Position numbers and translations under genes: made by a program. Shown one piece after another: positions 15,139 to 24,806 of a DNA stretch of 39,476 nt. The notes under the pieces were generated by a model. The model was given only the letters and a program-made list of their open reading frames with translations. It was not told where the DNA came from and did no database searches. Origin of the DNA: Pseudomonadota bacterium (GTDB lineage: Bacteria > Myxococcota_A > Bradymonadia > UBA4248); assembly GCA_017464085.1 (NCBI GenBank), contig JAFUEE010000106.1:1-39476 (forward strand), read 5' to 3'. The stretch's first letter is position 1. Each line of letters begins with the position of its first letter.

Positions 15139-16407
15139 ATGGCAGATGCAAAATCGAGTATTCGTCGCGTTGGTATTCTCTTTGCCGGTGGCCCTGCCCC
15201 TGGCGCGAATGCCGTCATTTCATCCGCAGCGCTGGCCTTTGTGAAAGCCGGCATCGAAGTCGTCGGTTTCCTTCACGGCTATTCCAGACTTCAGAACTTT
15301 GACGAGGAGCGCATGCCGCTCGTCGAAGGCGACGCATACATCATCCTCAATTTTGACAGGATTGTCGGAGCACGCAACAAGCGCGGCATCATGATCGGTA
15401 CCGCCCGCGCGAATCCCGGCAAAATGATCACCTGCCCGGCAGACCTCGACGACGCCGAAAAAACCGCCCCGCTTTGCCGCACATACAACGGCCTGCGCAG
15501 CCTCGGCATCGATGCCCTGATCTCCATCGGCGGCGATGACACGCTCAAAACTGCCAACAAACTTTACGAATATCAGAAACACGCGAACGTCGACCACAAA
15601 GTCCGCGTCATCCACCTCCCCAAGACGATTGACAACGACTACAACGGCATCGACTTCACATTCGGCTTCTTCACGTCCGTCAACTTCATGGCACAGGAAA
15701 TCCGAAACCTCGAAGCCGATGCGCGTGCCGGACAGTCCTACTTCATCGCCGAATGCATGGGCCGCAAGGCTGGCTGGCTCTCGTATGGCGTCGCAATGGC
15801 CGGTGAAGCCCAGATGGTCGTCGGCGTCGAAGACATTCCCGCACTCATGGCCGCCGCCGGCAAACAGTTCGACGGCTACCTCGATCTCGATGTCCTCGTC
15901 GACCACATCGTCGAGCTCATCATGGCGCGCCGCGCACGACGGCAGAAATTCGGCGTCGTCGTCCTCGCCGAAGGCCTCGCGGAAAAACTCCCCCCCGATT
16001 TCCTCTCCTCCACCACACGCGACGAACACGGCCACATCTCGCTGGGCGACATCCATATCGGACACCTCGTCGCAAAGCTCATCATGAAACGCCTCAGCGA
16101 ACGCAACCTCCCCAAAGTCAAGGTCAACGGCGTTCAGCTCGGCTATGAGGCTCGCTGCGCCTCCCCGCACGCCTTCGACGTCATGCTCGGTTGCAGCCTC
16201 GGTGTCGGCGCTTATGTCGCCCTCGTCGAAAAAGACCTCGACGGTCACATGGTCTCCATGGTCGGGCAGCTCGATCACTGCTTCGTCCCATTCTGCGACC
16301 TCGTCGATCCCAAAACACTCGTCACCGAAGTCCGCTACATCAACCCAGACAGCGATTTCCACAAACTCGCGCTGCTCCTCAGCGACGATTTCGGCTCGAA
16401 GCTCTGA
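15139..16407 (+). CDS. pfp: Phosphofructokinase, probably pyrophosphate-dependent
   Basis: This 422-aa cytoplasmic enzyme phosphorylates fructose 6-phosphate to the 1,6-bisphosphate. Motifs run in order: GGPAPG at 17-22 (phosphate-donor loop), GGDDT at 131-135, PKTIDND at 161-167 (catalytic Asp) and a CMGRKAGW-type sugar-binding segment from about 205. In this superfamily an Asp following GGD (GGDD) is the signature of pyrophosphate users, while ATP enzymes have GGDG. A PPi-dependent, reversible enzyme is therefore favoured from sequence alone. The start has GAGAGGAAAAAA directly upstream. The 230-base upstream gap holds a short GTGAC/GTCAC palindrome (15075-15089) but no obvious gene. The 3' side is a palindrome cluster. 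Confidence 0.9.
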   Translation: MADAKSSIRRVGILFAGGPAPGANAVISSAALAFVKAGIEVVGFLHGYSRLQNFDEERMPLVEGDAYIILNFDRIVGARNKRGIMIGTARANPGKMITCPADLDDAEKTAPLCRTYNGLRSLGIDALISIGGDDTLKTANKLYEYQKHANVDHKVRVIHLPKTIDNDYNGIDFTFGFFTSVNFMAQEIRNLEADARAGQSYFIAECMGRKAGWLSYGVAMAGEAQMVVGVEDIPALMAAAGKQFDGYLDLDVLVDHIVELIMARRARRQKFGVVVLAEGLAEKLPPDFLSSTTRDEHGHISLGDIHIGHLVAKLIMKRLSERNLPKVKVNGVQLGYEARCASPHAFDVMLGCSLGVGAYVALVEKDLDGHMVSMVGQLDHCFVPFCDLVDPKTLVTEVRYINPDSDFHKLALLLSDDFGSKL

Positions 16408-16417
16408 TTCCGGGAAC

Positions 16418-16610
16418 GCGCCTATGCCCGCAACTGCGGGCATACGGACGCGCTTGGAGCGGCGCTTTCGGCATCTGCCGATACGCGCCGCTTTTTGGTA
16501 TTTATATGCGCCAACGAGCCGTATGCGGCAACGCCGCATAGGCGAGTTAGAGACGTTCCACGGAACGTCTCAAAAAAAACGAGCCGTATGCGGCAACGCC
16601 GCATAGGCGA
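16418..16610. repeat. Cluster of nested palindromes with a 33-bp direct repeat
   Basis: The 3' flank of the phosphofructokinase gene holds four bulged-G palindromes plus one ordinary hairpin. 16418-16453 has inner TATGCCCGC/GCGGGCATA (minus strand). 16458-16492 has outer AGCGGCGC/GCGCCGCT and inner TCGGCA/TGCCGA. 16514-16546 and 16578-16610 share an identical 33-base sequence with inner TATGCGGC/GCCGCATA and loop AAC. Between the last two is a perfect 10-bp hairpin, GAGACGTTCC/GGAACGTCTC (16550-16571), followed by a run of A. The region to 16719 has no gene. Confidence 0.8.
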
Positions 16611-16719
16611 AGACACGCACAAACTGATAAAATAATTTGGTCGAATGCTGTGAAATGATATAATTTCAGCATGATTTATGGCTTCGTCTCGCATTCATGT
16701 CAAAGCCCGTTGATTTCCC

Positions 16720-18795
16720 ATGTCTTCACGCATTGTCGCATCACGATACAAAATAGAAGAAGAAATAGGCCGTGGCGGCATGGCTGTCGTCTACAAGGCT
16801 CTCGACATGCGTCTCAACAGACCTGTCGCATTCAAGCTTCTGCACCCGTTCCTCGCAACACAGCAGGAAAGCGCAAACAGATTCCTCCGGGAATCCGAAG
16901 CCATCGCAAAGCTCCATCAGTCGAACATCGTGGAAATTTTCGACGCCGGCCAGGATGACGAATCCGGCTCGCAATTCCTCGTCATGGAGCTCGTCGAAGG
17001 CCCGACGCTCAAGGAATTTATACAAAAACACCCCACAAAAGTCCCCGAAATGGCCATCGCCATGACATGCAGCCTCTGCGATGCCATCGAACACGCGCAC
17101 AAGGCCGGCATCGTCCACCGAGACATCAAGCCGGAAAACATCATGTTCTCCTCGGACGGCGTCCTCAAGCTCATGGATTTCGGCATCGCCAGAATGCTCG
17201 ATGCTGACCGCATGACTGCATCCGGAAGCCTCATCGGATCCCCGGCACACATGTCGCCGGAAATCATCGAAGGCCAGCATTACACCTTCTCGTGCGACAT
17301 CTTTTCCCTGGGCACCGTCCTCTATTACATGCTCACCAACGATCTGCCGTTCCAGGGATCCACTCCGATGGCTGTCTTCAGGGCCATCCTCGACAACGTC
17401 TACCAGCTCCCGAGCAGACGCCAGCTCACTATCTCGAAGAACATCGACAAAGTCGTCGCCAAATGCCTCAAGACTGACCCCAGCGAGCGTTACCAGACCG
17501 TCGCTGAGCTTAAAAATGCTCTTCTCGACCAGCTCCGCCCGTTCAAGCTCGAGAATTATCCCGAGATCGTCACCAAATATTACAAAGATCCGGATGCATA
17601 CAACGCCGTCCTCATCCCCAAAATCAAAGGCACGCTCAACACTTCTGCGCAATTCGCCATCCGGCAGCGCATGCTTCCCGTCGCGCTCGAAAACCTCAAC
17701 TGCGTCCTCGCGTACGATCCTGACGATGAAACGGCCAACAATCTTCTCAAAAACCTGCGCACCGGCAGCGCGGTTAAAAAGAGCCTGCTGATTGGCGGAA
17801 TCGCGGCCATCGCGGCTGTCGCCGTGATTTTGTGTATCATTTTCATTCCCTGGGGCGACAGCATAGAACCTGCCCCCGACGATACCGAAGCGCAGGACAG
17901 CAATATCGATGAAGACAATGCAGCTGCCCCCGAGTTGATTGCTGCCGCCGAACAGATCAACACAGACGAAACACAACCGACACTCAGAGAAAACGATGCA
18001 CCGGAATCCCCGTTCATGAGCGTCCTCTATGAGCGCTGGTTCGATTTCATCATCAACTCGCTGCGCGAAGATGCACTCGAACAGCAGGACACAGATGCTG
18101 ATATTCCCATAGAAGTCATGCCCATCGCGACCGTCGTCGCAAATCGCCCGCATCGCATCAAAACACCAAAAAAGACGCAGGAAACGCAACCGGCGCAGCC
18201 CAAACAGCCACAAGTCGCAGAAACCGCTCCCGCGCCAGCTGATCCACCGGCACCAGCCGCTCCCCCAAAACCCGAAGACACAGCTCAGGAAAAAATATCT
18301 TTCACGCAGCCCGTATTTCCATACAACGCCTTCGCCTTCATCAACGGACAGCGATACAACGCCAACGCATCCGGCGACCTCGAGCTTTCGCTTGCACCCG
18401 GCAACTATCGCATGACACTCACCTGCGACAAAAAATGCGTCAAAAAGACCGTCAATCTGAAAGTCGATGCCAAGATGAACCACACGACACGCGAAGCGAT
18501 CTCTCTCGAATGGGCGGATGGCAGCATCGTGGTCTATGCGCAAGACAACCCGAACGTCTATTTCGTCGCGCGAAGACTCGATGACAGATCTCAGCGCGTC
18601 TTCCACCTCGTCGCGCATACCCAGACAGCCATCAGCGGCTTCAACGCATTCGGCAAAGACATCCAGCTCGAAGTCTATGCCATCCCGAAGTCCAAGACGC
18701 TCAAAAGCTATGACACGAATGCGCTTGAGCAGGCCAAATATGCATCCTCACGCATCTCCATCGCACCGGGCGAAGCAAAGACGCTCAGACTCTGA
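16720..18795 (+). CDS. Transmembrane Ser/Thr protein kinase with extracytoplasmic PEGA-like domain
   Basis: This 691-aa Hanks-type kinase has a catalytic domain at residues 10-270. It carries the Gly-loop GRGGMAVVYKA from 17, Lys39, HRDIKPEN at 133-140, DFG at 153-155 and activation-segment SPAHMSPE near 175. A single transmembrane helix lies at about 354-378. A Pro/Ala/acidic linker follows (about 480-525), then a C-terminal beta-rich PEGA-like domain (INGQRY, LAPGNYRMTLTC) outside the membrane. It would transduce envelope signals to cytoplasmic phosphorylation. The start ATG lacks a clear ribosome site but precedes the kinase fold by only ten residues. It is convergent with the second kinase locus, with 66 bases between ends. 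Confidence 0.9.
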   Translation: MSSRIVASRYKIEEEIGRGGMAVVYKALDMRLNRPVAFKLLHPFLATQQESANRFLRESEAIAKLHQSNIVEIFDAGQDDESGSQFLVMELVEGPTLKEFIQKHPTKVPEMAIAMTCSLCDAIEHAHKAGIVHRDIKPENIMFSSDGVLKLMDFGIARMLDADRMTASGSLIGSPAHMSPEIIEGQHYTFSCDIFSLGTVLYYMLTNDLPFQGSTPMAVFRAILDNVYQLPSRRQLTISKNIDKVVAKCLKTDPSERYQTVAELKNALLDQLRPFKLENYPEIVTKYYKDPDAYNAVLIPKIKGTLNTSAQFAIRQRMLPVALENLNCVLAYDPDDETANNLLKNLRTGSAVKKSLLIGGIAAIAAVAVILCIIFIPWGDSIEPAPDDTEAQDSNIDEDNAAAPELIAAAEQINTDETQPTLRENDAPESPFMSVLYERWFDFIINSLREDALEQQDTDADIPIEVMPIATVVANRPHRIKTPKKTQETQPAQPKQPQVAETAPAPADPPAPAAPPKPEDTAQEKISFTQPVFPYNAFAFINGQRYNANASGDLELSLAPGNYRMTLTCDKKCVKKTVNLKVDAKMNHTTREAISLEWADGSIVVYAQDNPNVYFVARRLDDRSQRVFHLVAHTQTAISGFNAFGKDIQLEVYAIPKSKTLKSYDTNALEQAKYASSRISIAPGEAKTLRL

Positions 18796-18861
18796 GCCAA
18801 ACATATCTCTGTGCTTCAAAGCCCCCACGCAGTCATGCACGCCAGAAGCAATGACGATGCG

Positions 18862-19458
18862 CTACAGCGCAAATCTCACATAAATCACGACTTCTGGGCG
18901 ATCTGCATGCGCATCGAATATTTTTTCAAAATGATCGAGAAGCCAGAAACGCACATCCGCGCCAAAGCGTATCGCGCGAAGTTCCTGAGATTCGCCATAA
19001 ACCGGCTGCCCGAAGACGCCACATCCGGCATAGAGCGTAAAAATCCCTGCGCGATATCTCGCAAAATAACTGCGCCCGCCGACCATCGCGCTCACACCGG
19101 CAACGCCTGAAGGCAGCATGAAATCAACGGATGCCTCAAGCCCGAGACTCCCCAGATGCGAATCCCAAACCTCTCTCCTGAGGTAATGCGACTCAAGCGC
19201 CCCTTCTGGAAACCAAAGCCAAGAAGCGCTCAGCGAGCCATGCACGGCAAACCAAGAGGCAGGCGCCCAGGCCAGACCGAGTCCAAAAGCAGTCTCAGCG
19301 CCGTACATCACGTCCGCTGAAACCAGCCTGATCTGACGCGATTCGAGCGAAAATTCAAGCATTGCACGCCTGGGAAGCGCAGGGGATGCTTGTGCATTCA
19401 AAATCGGGCATACGCCCAAAAGCATCCCCAAAATTAAAATCAATCCCAAGCGTTTCAC
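18862..19458 (-). CDS. Exported beta-rich protein, probable small outer membrane barrel
   Basis: This 198-aa protein starts with GTG at 19458, four bases after the TAA of the upstream kinase gene, suggesting reinitiation. A signal peptide covers about residues 1-23 (ILNAQA-S). The mature part is rich in alternating hydrophobic and polar strands with many Gly, Tyr and Trp (FGLGLAWAPASWFAVHGS, AGIFTLYAGCGVFG) and ends in a strand finishing with VRFAL. These are features of eight-to-ten-stranded outer membrane barrels. No family was recognised. An upstream in-frame extension to 19527 is rejected because it would overlap the kinase and hide the signal peptide. Confidence 0.7.
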   Translation of the reverse strand: MKRLGLILILGMLLGVCPILNAQASPALPRRAMLEFSLESRQIRLVSADVMYGAETAFGLGLAWAPASWFAVHGSLSASWLWFPEGALESHYLRREVWDSHLGSLGLEASVDFMLPSGVAGVSAMVGGRSYFARYRAGIFTLYAGCGVFGQPVYGESQELRAIRFGADVRFWLLDHFEKIFDAHADRPEVVIYVRFAL

Positions 19459-19462
19459 AATA

Positions 19463-20593
19463 TTACGTGAGGAGCTGCAACACGAGCACAATCGCTGCGG
19501 CCACCAATAAAGCAAATAAAATCGCAAGGATGATAATCTGCTTGTAACTATTCTTTCCAGGAGATGCGGGCGGCGGCTCTATGACTTCAGAACTCACCAT
19601 GGTCTTGCGCTCATATTCCGCGCTGACAGTCTCGTTATCCTTCGCGATTTCCTTGAGATCGGCATATACAGCGCTGCAGTCAGGGTAGCGGTCTTTAGGC
19701 TCTTTGCTCATGCACTTATAGATGCATTCGATCAGCCGTTTTGAGACGTGATATTCCGGACGCGGCTTGCAAGGCGGTATGGGATCATAGACCTGCGCAT
19801 GCATGACTTCCATCGGCGAATTCGTCGGGCTGTCGTAAGGAACAGCGCCGGAAACAGCCTGAAACAGCATCACACCGAACGCATAGACATCGACAGCTGC
19901 CGTGATATCGATCATGCCCATGCATTGTTCCGGACTCATATAGTGCGGCGTGCCGAAAGCGACACCAGCCATCGTAAGCTTCTTCGCCGCCCCCTGCAGG
20001 CGAGCAAATCCGAAATCGAGCACCTTCACATGCTCGACATCATTGTCATCCTTCACGATAAAGACATTTTCAGGCTTCAGGTCGCGGTGGAAAACGCCCT
20101 TTTTATGCGCTTCCGAAAGCGCATCCGCAATCTCGAGGAAGAATCTGAGCATCGTGTTGACATCGGGCACACTCTTGCTCAGAATATCAAACAGCGTGCG
20201 TCCCTTGAGCAGCTCCATTGCCATAAAAATCGTATTATGTGCAGGATCTGGGGCACAGCTGTACAATTTGACGATATGCGGATGATCCAGCGCCGCGACA
20301 ACCTGCGCCTCACGGAAGAATCGATCCCTGAGCGTCTCGTCTTCCATATACTCGCTCTTGAGCATTTTAAGGGCAATCACCTGACCGGTATATTTGGCCT
20401 GAGCGCGATAAATCTTGCCCATGCCGCCTTCGCCTATCAGCGCAAGTGGCACATACTGACCGCCTACGATATCACCAAGAAGCTCATCGTACTGAGCTTT
20501 ACGGAGATCTGCCGCTTCCACATAATGCTTGTGGCACTTCGGACACTCTTGGCAAAGCTCCCCTTCACCGGAACAAACTGGACATACCGCCAT
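19463..20593 (-). CDS. Ser/Thr protein kinase with N-terminal zinc ribbon and C-terminal membrane anchor
   Basis: This 376-aa Hanks-type kinase has residues 1-24 carrying CPVC and CQECPKC, a likely zinc ribbon. The kinase domain spans about 47-310: Gly-loop GEGGMGKIYRA from 54, Lys76, HRDLKPEN at 169-176, DFG at 193-195 and GTPHYMSPE at 214-222. A short Pro linker (EPPPASPG) precedes a C-terminal transmembrane helix (about 350-372), so the catalytic domain is cytoplasmic and tail-anchored with no external sensor. It is followed at once by the barrel-like gene, probably one transcript. The start ATG has AGGAT upstream. Confidence 0.9.
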   Translation of the reverse strand: MAVCPVCSGEGELCQECPKCHKHYVEAADLRKAQYDELLGDIVGGQYVPLALIGEGGMGKIYRAQAKYTGQVIALKMLKSEYMEDETLRDRFFREAQVVAALDHPHIVKLYSCAPDPAHNTIFMAMELLKGRTLFDILSKSVPDVNTMLRFFLEIADALSEAHKKGVFHRDLKPENVFIVKDDNDVEHVKVLDFGFARLQGAAKKLTMAGVAFGTPHYMSPEQCMGMIDITAAVDVYAFGVMLFQAVSGAVPYDSPTNSPMEVMHAQVYDPIPPCKPRPEYHVSKRLIECIYKCMSKEPKDRYPDCSAVYADLKEIAKDNETVSAEYERKTMVSSEVIEPPPASPGKNSYKQIIILAILFALLVAAAIVLVLQLLT

Positions 20594-20774
20594 ATAACTA
20601 TCCTATTTCAAAACAAATCAGCCGCAAAATCACGGCACACTAATAACATTCTATGCCAACTGACGCATTAACTCAATTATTTTAGTTGCGCATTTAAACA
20701 CGATCTTCAGGCCGCATGCCAGTCACTCATGCATACGCATCCCGCTGACAGGCGATGCCCAATGCAGTGCCCGT

Positions 20775-20834
20775 ATCCGGCAAATACGCGCCAACGAACA
20801 CTGCATCCGGCGAATACGCGCCGACGAGCACGGC
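20775..20834. repeat. Tandem 30-bp duplication
   Basis: Two adjacent 30-bp units (20775-20804 and 20805-20834) differ at four positions, where A,A,A,T in unit 1 are all G in unit 2. Each contains ATCCGGC and AATACGCGCC. The sequence resembles the palindrome family (CGTAT/ATACG at 20772-20787) but does not fold as cleanly. The 272-base interval 20594-20865 otherwise contains no gene. Confidence 0.55.
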
Positions 20835-20865
20835 GACTCATCACGTCCAGATGAACGCTCGCGCA

Positions 20866-22428
20866 CTACCAGTCAATCGGCTGATAAAACCAGTATCGGA
20901 ACATATTGATATCGCGGTCTGCGGTCAGGCATGTCTGACGCACTTTGATGACCGTGTCATTCACAAAATAGGATGGAATGACAAACGGCCAGTTGCGCCA
21001 GCGAGCACGCCGGTCATACCCCTCGCAGCGAGAGATCCCGACATCCTGGTCGTTCGCCTGCATCAGAAGCTCGTAATCGCCTCGCGCATAATCCATCATG
21101 CGGATGATGCAGAGATGCGTATCCGGAATCACGCCGAACACCTCAAATTCCGAATAACCGCCCTCATGCGCAACGCCCGTATCCTCGATCTGCGCGCCGT
21201 CCGGGAAAAACAGCCTCTGCCTGTTCTTCCAGATATCGCGGCACTCTCGAATCCTGAACTTATATTTCTTTTCCGAAGCCTCATCCGTAATGTTCAGCTC
21301 TCCCATCAGCCGCCATTCGAGATCGTCGATCTTGAAGATTTCCGGCATTTCCGCAGACCAGACCTTCACAAAATCCCAGCTGCCCGTGATCGGATACACT
21401 TTCGGAAGCGGCTTGACCTGGCCGGGAATATAGATGCGCCGGTCATTGCCAACGAGACGACCCACATGCGCGTAAGAAATCGACAGCTTCTCAAGCTGTA
21501 CGAGCGCCATCTGAAGCTTCTGCATCACAGACTTGCCCGGCTCGTCCAGAAGAATCCGGAACGCGCGGCAATTGTCCACATGGCGCTTCCATTCCGGACG
21601 GTCCAGAATAAGCGGATCCACGCTCCGGGTCACGCATTGCAGCAGGCAGTCGTCAAAAAATTGGAAAAAACGAAGAATCCCCCCGAGAGAAGCCTCGTTG
21701 AGCACCTGCGCTTCGATCAGCTCAGACATGATGCTGAAATTCTGCCCAAGAAGCGCGATCTCAGGAAGCTTCGAATTCCCTCCGATCCGATCAAACGCGC
21801 CCTTGCGGTCGCGGAGCAGGCGCCTGAGCGTCTGATAGACCTCGCGACTGATCGCTCGCGTGCAGGGAAGCTGCTTGCGATGGCGCATATCAATCTCATT
21901 CGGGCCAGGCATGTTCGGATCGATCGCATTCCGAATCGCCGTGCAGTCCGCTGTCACCGCCACGCGCGCAAGCTCGATCTGATTCTCGTCCGCAGGACGG
22001 TCGCTCACGATAAAGCGGTATGTCTCACGGAAATAGCGGTTCTCGATCCTGCCGTCAGAAAGACGCACGCGGTCTGACGCCATCTCCTGATAGACCACCT
22101 TGATATACAGCGTCAGCGGAAGCACGAACTTGCTCAGGTCAAATGTCACGCTGTCCGCCAAAGGCACATAAATCTCCCTGCCCTGGCTGTCCAGCGCCGC
22201 GCCCGGCATCACATCCACTTTCAGACACGGCTCACTTTCTGCGCGCACCAGCAGATCCCGGTCGCCGTTCACAATCCCCATGCCGTGAAAATATATGTGG
22301 TGATGACGAGTTTTCTGGACGTGATACGCATGCCGCGCATTCCAGTCCTCGTCCGTCAGAAAATATTTGAAAAAATATACGCGCTTGAAGCCCTGGCTCT
22401 CTTCTTTTTCTTTCGCCGAGGTGTCCAT
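20866..22428 (-). CDS. Unrecognised 520-aa protein with HGxGIVxG / PGxALDxxGREI module
   Basis: The first 150 residues carry a recognisable pattern: FFKYFLTDEDW, a YHxxKxRHH segment, HGMGIVNG, then MPGAALDSQGREIYVPL. I associate this pattern with large multi-domain bacterial proteins, some linked to phage-tail-like assemblies; the association is from memory. The remaining 370 residues are mixed alpha/beta with no recognised domain, and a C-terminal part rich in Trp/Tyr/Arg. No signal peptide. The ATG at 22428 has GGAGGG four bases upstream; an ATG at 22443 overlaps the preceding gene's stop as TGATG and would add five residues. It is the second gene of a two-gene operon. Function unknown. Confidence 0.75.
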   Translation of the reverse strand: MDTSAKEKEESQGFKRVYFFKYFLTDEDWNARHAYHVQKTRHHHIYFHGMGIVNGDRDLLVRAESEPCLKVDVMPGAALDSQGREIYVPLADSVTFDLSKFVLPLTLYIKVVYQEMASDRVRLSDGRIENRYFRETYRFIVSDRPADENQIELARVAVTADCTAIRNAIDPNMPGPNEIDMRHRKQLPCTRAISREVYQTLRRLLRDRKGAFDRIGGNSKLPEIALLGQNFSIMSELIEAQVLNEASLGGILRFFQFFDDCLLQCVTRSVDPLILDRPEWKRHVDNCRAFRILLDEPGKSVMQKLQMALVQLEKLSISYAHVGRLVGNDRRIYIPGQVKPLPKVYPITGSWDFVKVWSAEMPEIFKIDDLEWRLMGELNITDEASEKKYKFRIRECRDIWKNRQRLFFPDGAQIEDTGVAHEGGYSEFEVFGVIPDTHLCIIRMMDYARGDYELLMQANDQDVGISRCEGYDRRARWRNWPFVIPSYFVNDTVIKVRQTCLTADRDINMFRYWFYQPIDW

Positions 22429-22442
22429 CTTCCCTCCGAACA

Positions 22443-22988
22443 TCAAAGCTGGAACAGCGGCGCAGGCGCAGGCGTGTCGTTCGGCACGACCTGGGCGACA
22501 ATCTTGGAATCCTTCGCCATGCCCTCCTCGCACAGATTCAGGAGATTCATCAGGTCCGACTTGAACGCTTTCAGCACGGATACGCACTCCGCGCGATAAA
22601 CGCCATTGCGGCCACGAATTTCCTCAAAAACGCTCACCGCATCGCCCCGGCGAAGCATGCCACCAAAACCGTACGCCTCCACGGCAAACGCGCCTTCCTC
22701 ATCCTCATCCTCAAACCGCGCGCCGCGCGTCTCCCCCGCCGCATCCACACGGACAATCGACTGGCAGAACTGCTTCTTACCCTCTCGCTTCAGCAGCTTC
22801 ATCAGCCCGTTGAAGCACTCGAACGGATCAAACTCTCTCCGCCCACCCTCAGACGCAATCACGTAAAGCGGGCTCGACACCGCTTTCAAAAGCCCCTCCA
22901 GACGCGCCGCATCATAAATGATCACGCTGTATTTCTGAGCGTAGGCCCCAGTCAAAACGCCAATCGTATACTGAATTGAATATGCCAT
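22443..22988 (-). CDS. Hypothetical protein, first gene of a two-gene operon
   Basis: This 181-aa protein is of unrecognised family. The N-terminus (MAYSIQYTIGVLTGAYAQKY) is moderately hydrophobic but not a typical signal peptide. The centre is basic then strongly acidic (EDEDEEG), and the end is Pro/Ala-rich (PNDTPAPAPLF). The start has GGGAGG eight bases upstream. The stop overlaps the next gene as TGATG, so the two products are likely made in fixed proportion and may interact. No homology-based role can be offered. Confidence 0.7.
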   Translation of the reverse strand: MAYSIQYTIGVLTGAYAQKYSVIIYDAARLEGLLKAVSSPLYVIASEGGRREFDPFECFNGLMKLLKREGKKQFCQSIVRVDAAGETRGARFEDEDEEGAFAVEAYGFGGMLRRGDAVSVFEEIRGRNGVYRAECVSVLKAFKSDLMNLLNLCEEGMAKDSKIVAQVVPNDTPAPAPLFQL

Positions 22989-23128
22989 CCGACAAACCTC
23001 CCTATGGCCAAAAATACTTTATAAATGATGCCCGACAGACCTCGCACTGGCAAGCATTTTTTGCTTTTTGACCGCAACTTCGCAGTTCGCCGATCCACAC
23101 AGCGCCTTAAGCGCGCTTTTTCCTGGAA

Positions 23129-23218
23129 GGGGGAAGACTCCCCCTGCGCGGCTATTCCGCGTCAGCAGAAGCCGCCACGCCGTCTTTGGGCTGACGCGGA
23201 ATACGCCGCTACCCCCTC
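23129..23218. repeat. Bulged-G palindrome with long core, upstream of serS
   Basis: This 90-bp element is in minus orientation. Conserved arms begin GAGGGGGTAGCGGCGTATT and end AATAGCCGCGCAGGGGGAG followed by a short GGGGGA/TCCCCC hairpin. Inside, the inner stem is 13 bp (ATTCCGCGTCAGC at 23154-23166 with its complement at 23190-23202) around a 23-base loop. The arms are identical to those of the element at 24655-24710, while the core is unrelated. The 364-base gap 22989-23352 holds this element and the leader hairpin below, but no gene. Confidence 0.8.
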
Positions 23219-23249
23219 TCATTTTATTTTTTTCGCCCCCAGGAACAGC

Positions 23250-23280
23250 ACATGCGCACAATTTATGTGTATGCGCATGT
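23250..23280 (+). promoter_or_regulatory. Inverted repeat in the serS leader
   Basis: Perfect 9-bp arms ACATGCGCA/TGCGCATGT around a 13-base loop lie about 70 bases upstream of the serS start. It may form a leader hairpin or a dyad operator. No T-box features were seen, and its function is unproven. Confidence 0.35.
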
Positions 23281-23316
23281 AGGTGTGTCTTGAAACACTT
23301 GCCCAAAGTGGAGTAA

Positions 23317-24630
<1,314 letters not shown>

Positions 24631-24654
24631 GCGCCGGCCTGACGTAAATTCGAC

Positions 24655-24710
24655 GAGGGGGTAGCGGCGTATTTGCAAAGCAAATAGCCGCGCAGGGGGA
24701 GTCTTCCCCC
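24655..24710. repeat. Bulged-G palindrome with short core, downstream of serS
   Basis: This 56-bp element is in plus orientation. Its arms match those of 23129-23218 (in inverse orientation) but the core is only TATTTG/CAAATA with loop CAAAG. Outer stem GCGGC/GCCGC is separated from the inner stem by one unpaired G. It ends in the GGGGGA/TCCCCC mini-hairpin. It begins 25 bases after the serS stop. Confidence 0.8.
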
Positions 24711-24806
24711 TCCCCCAAATCACATCCCCCCCCAAAAAAAAACACTCACTCGCTCTGCAACGGCTCCGCCGCAAGACAGAAACCAATCACGCAATGAGGT
24801 CCGAAA

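Noticed and set aside
15220..16539. Open frame of 439 codons antisense to the phosphofructokinase gene
   Set aside because: It is opposite to a gene with complete PFK motifs and reads as acidic low-complexity sequence.
16550..16579. Hairpin plus A-run after the phosphofructokinase gene as a terminator
   Set aside because: The homopolymer on the plus strand is A, not T; on the minus strand the T-run precedes the hairpin. It does not fit a Rho-independent terminator in either direction.
16741..18618. Long open frame (625 codons) antisense to the transmembrane kinase gene
   Set aside because: It lies wholly opposite a kinase gene with all catalytic motifs. The translation is a low-complexity mirror of GC-rich codons with no recognisable domain.
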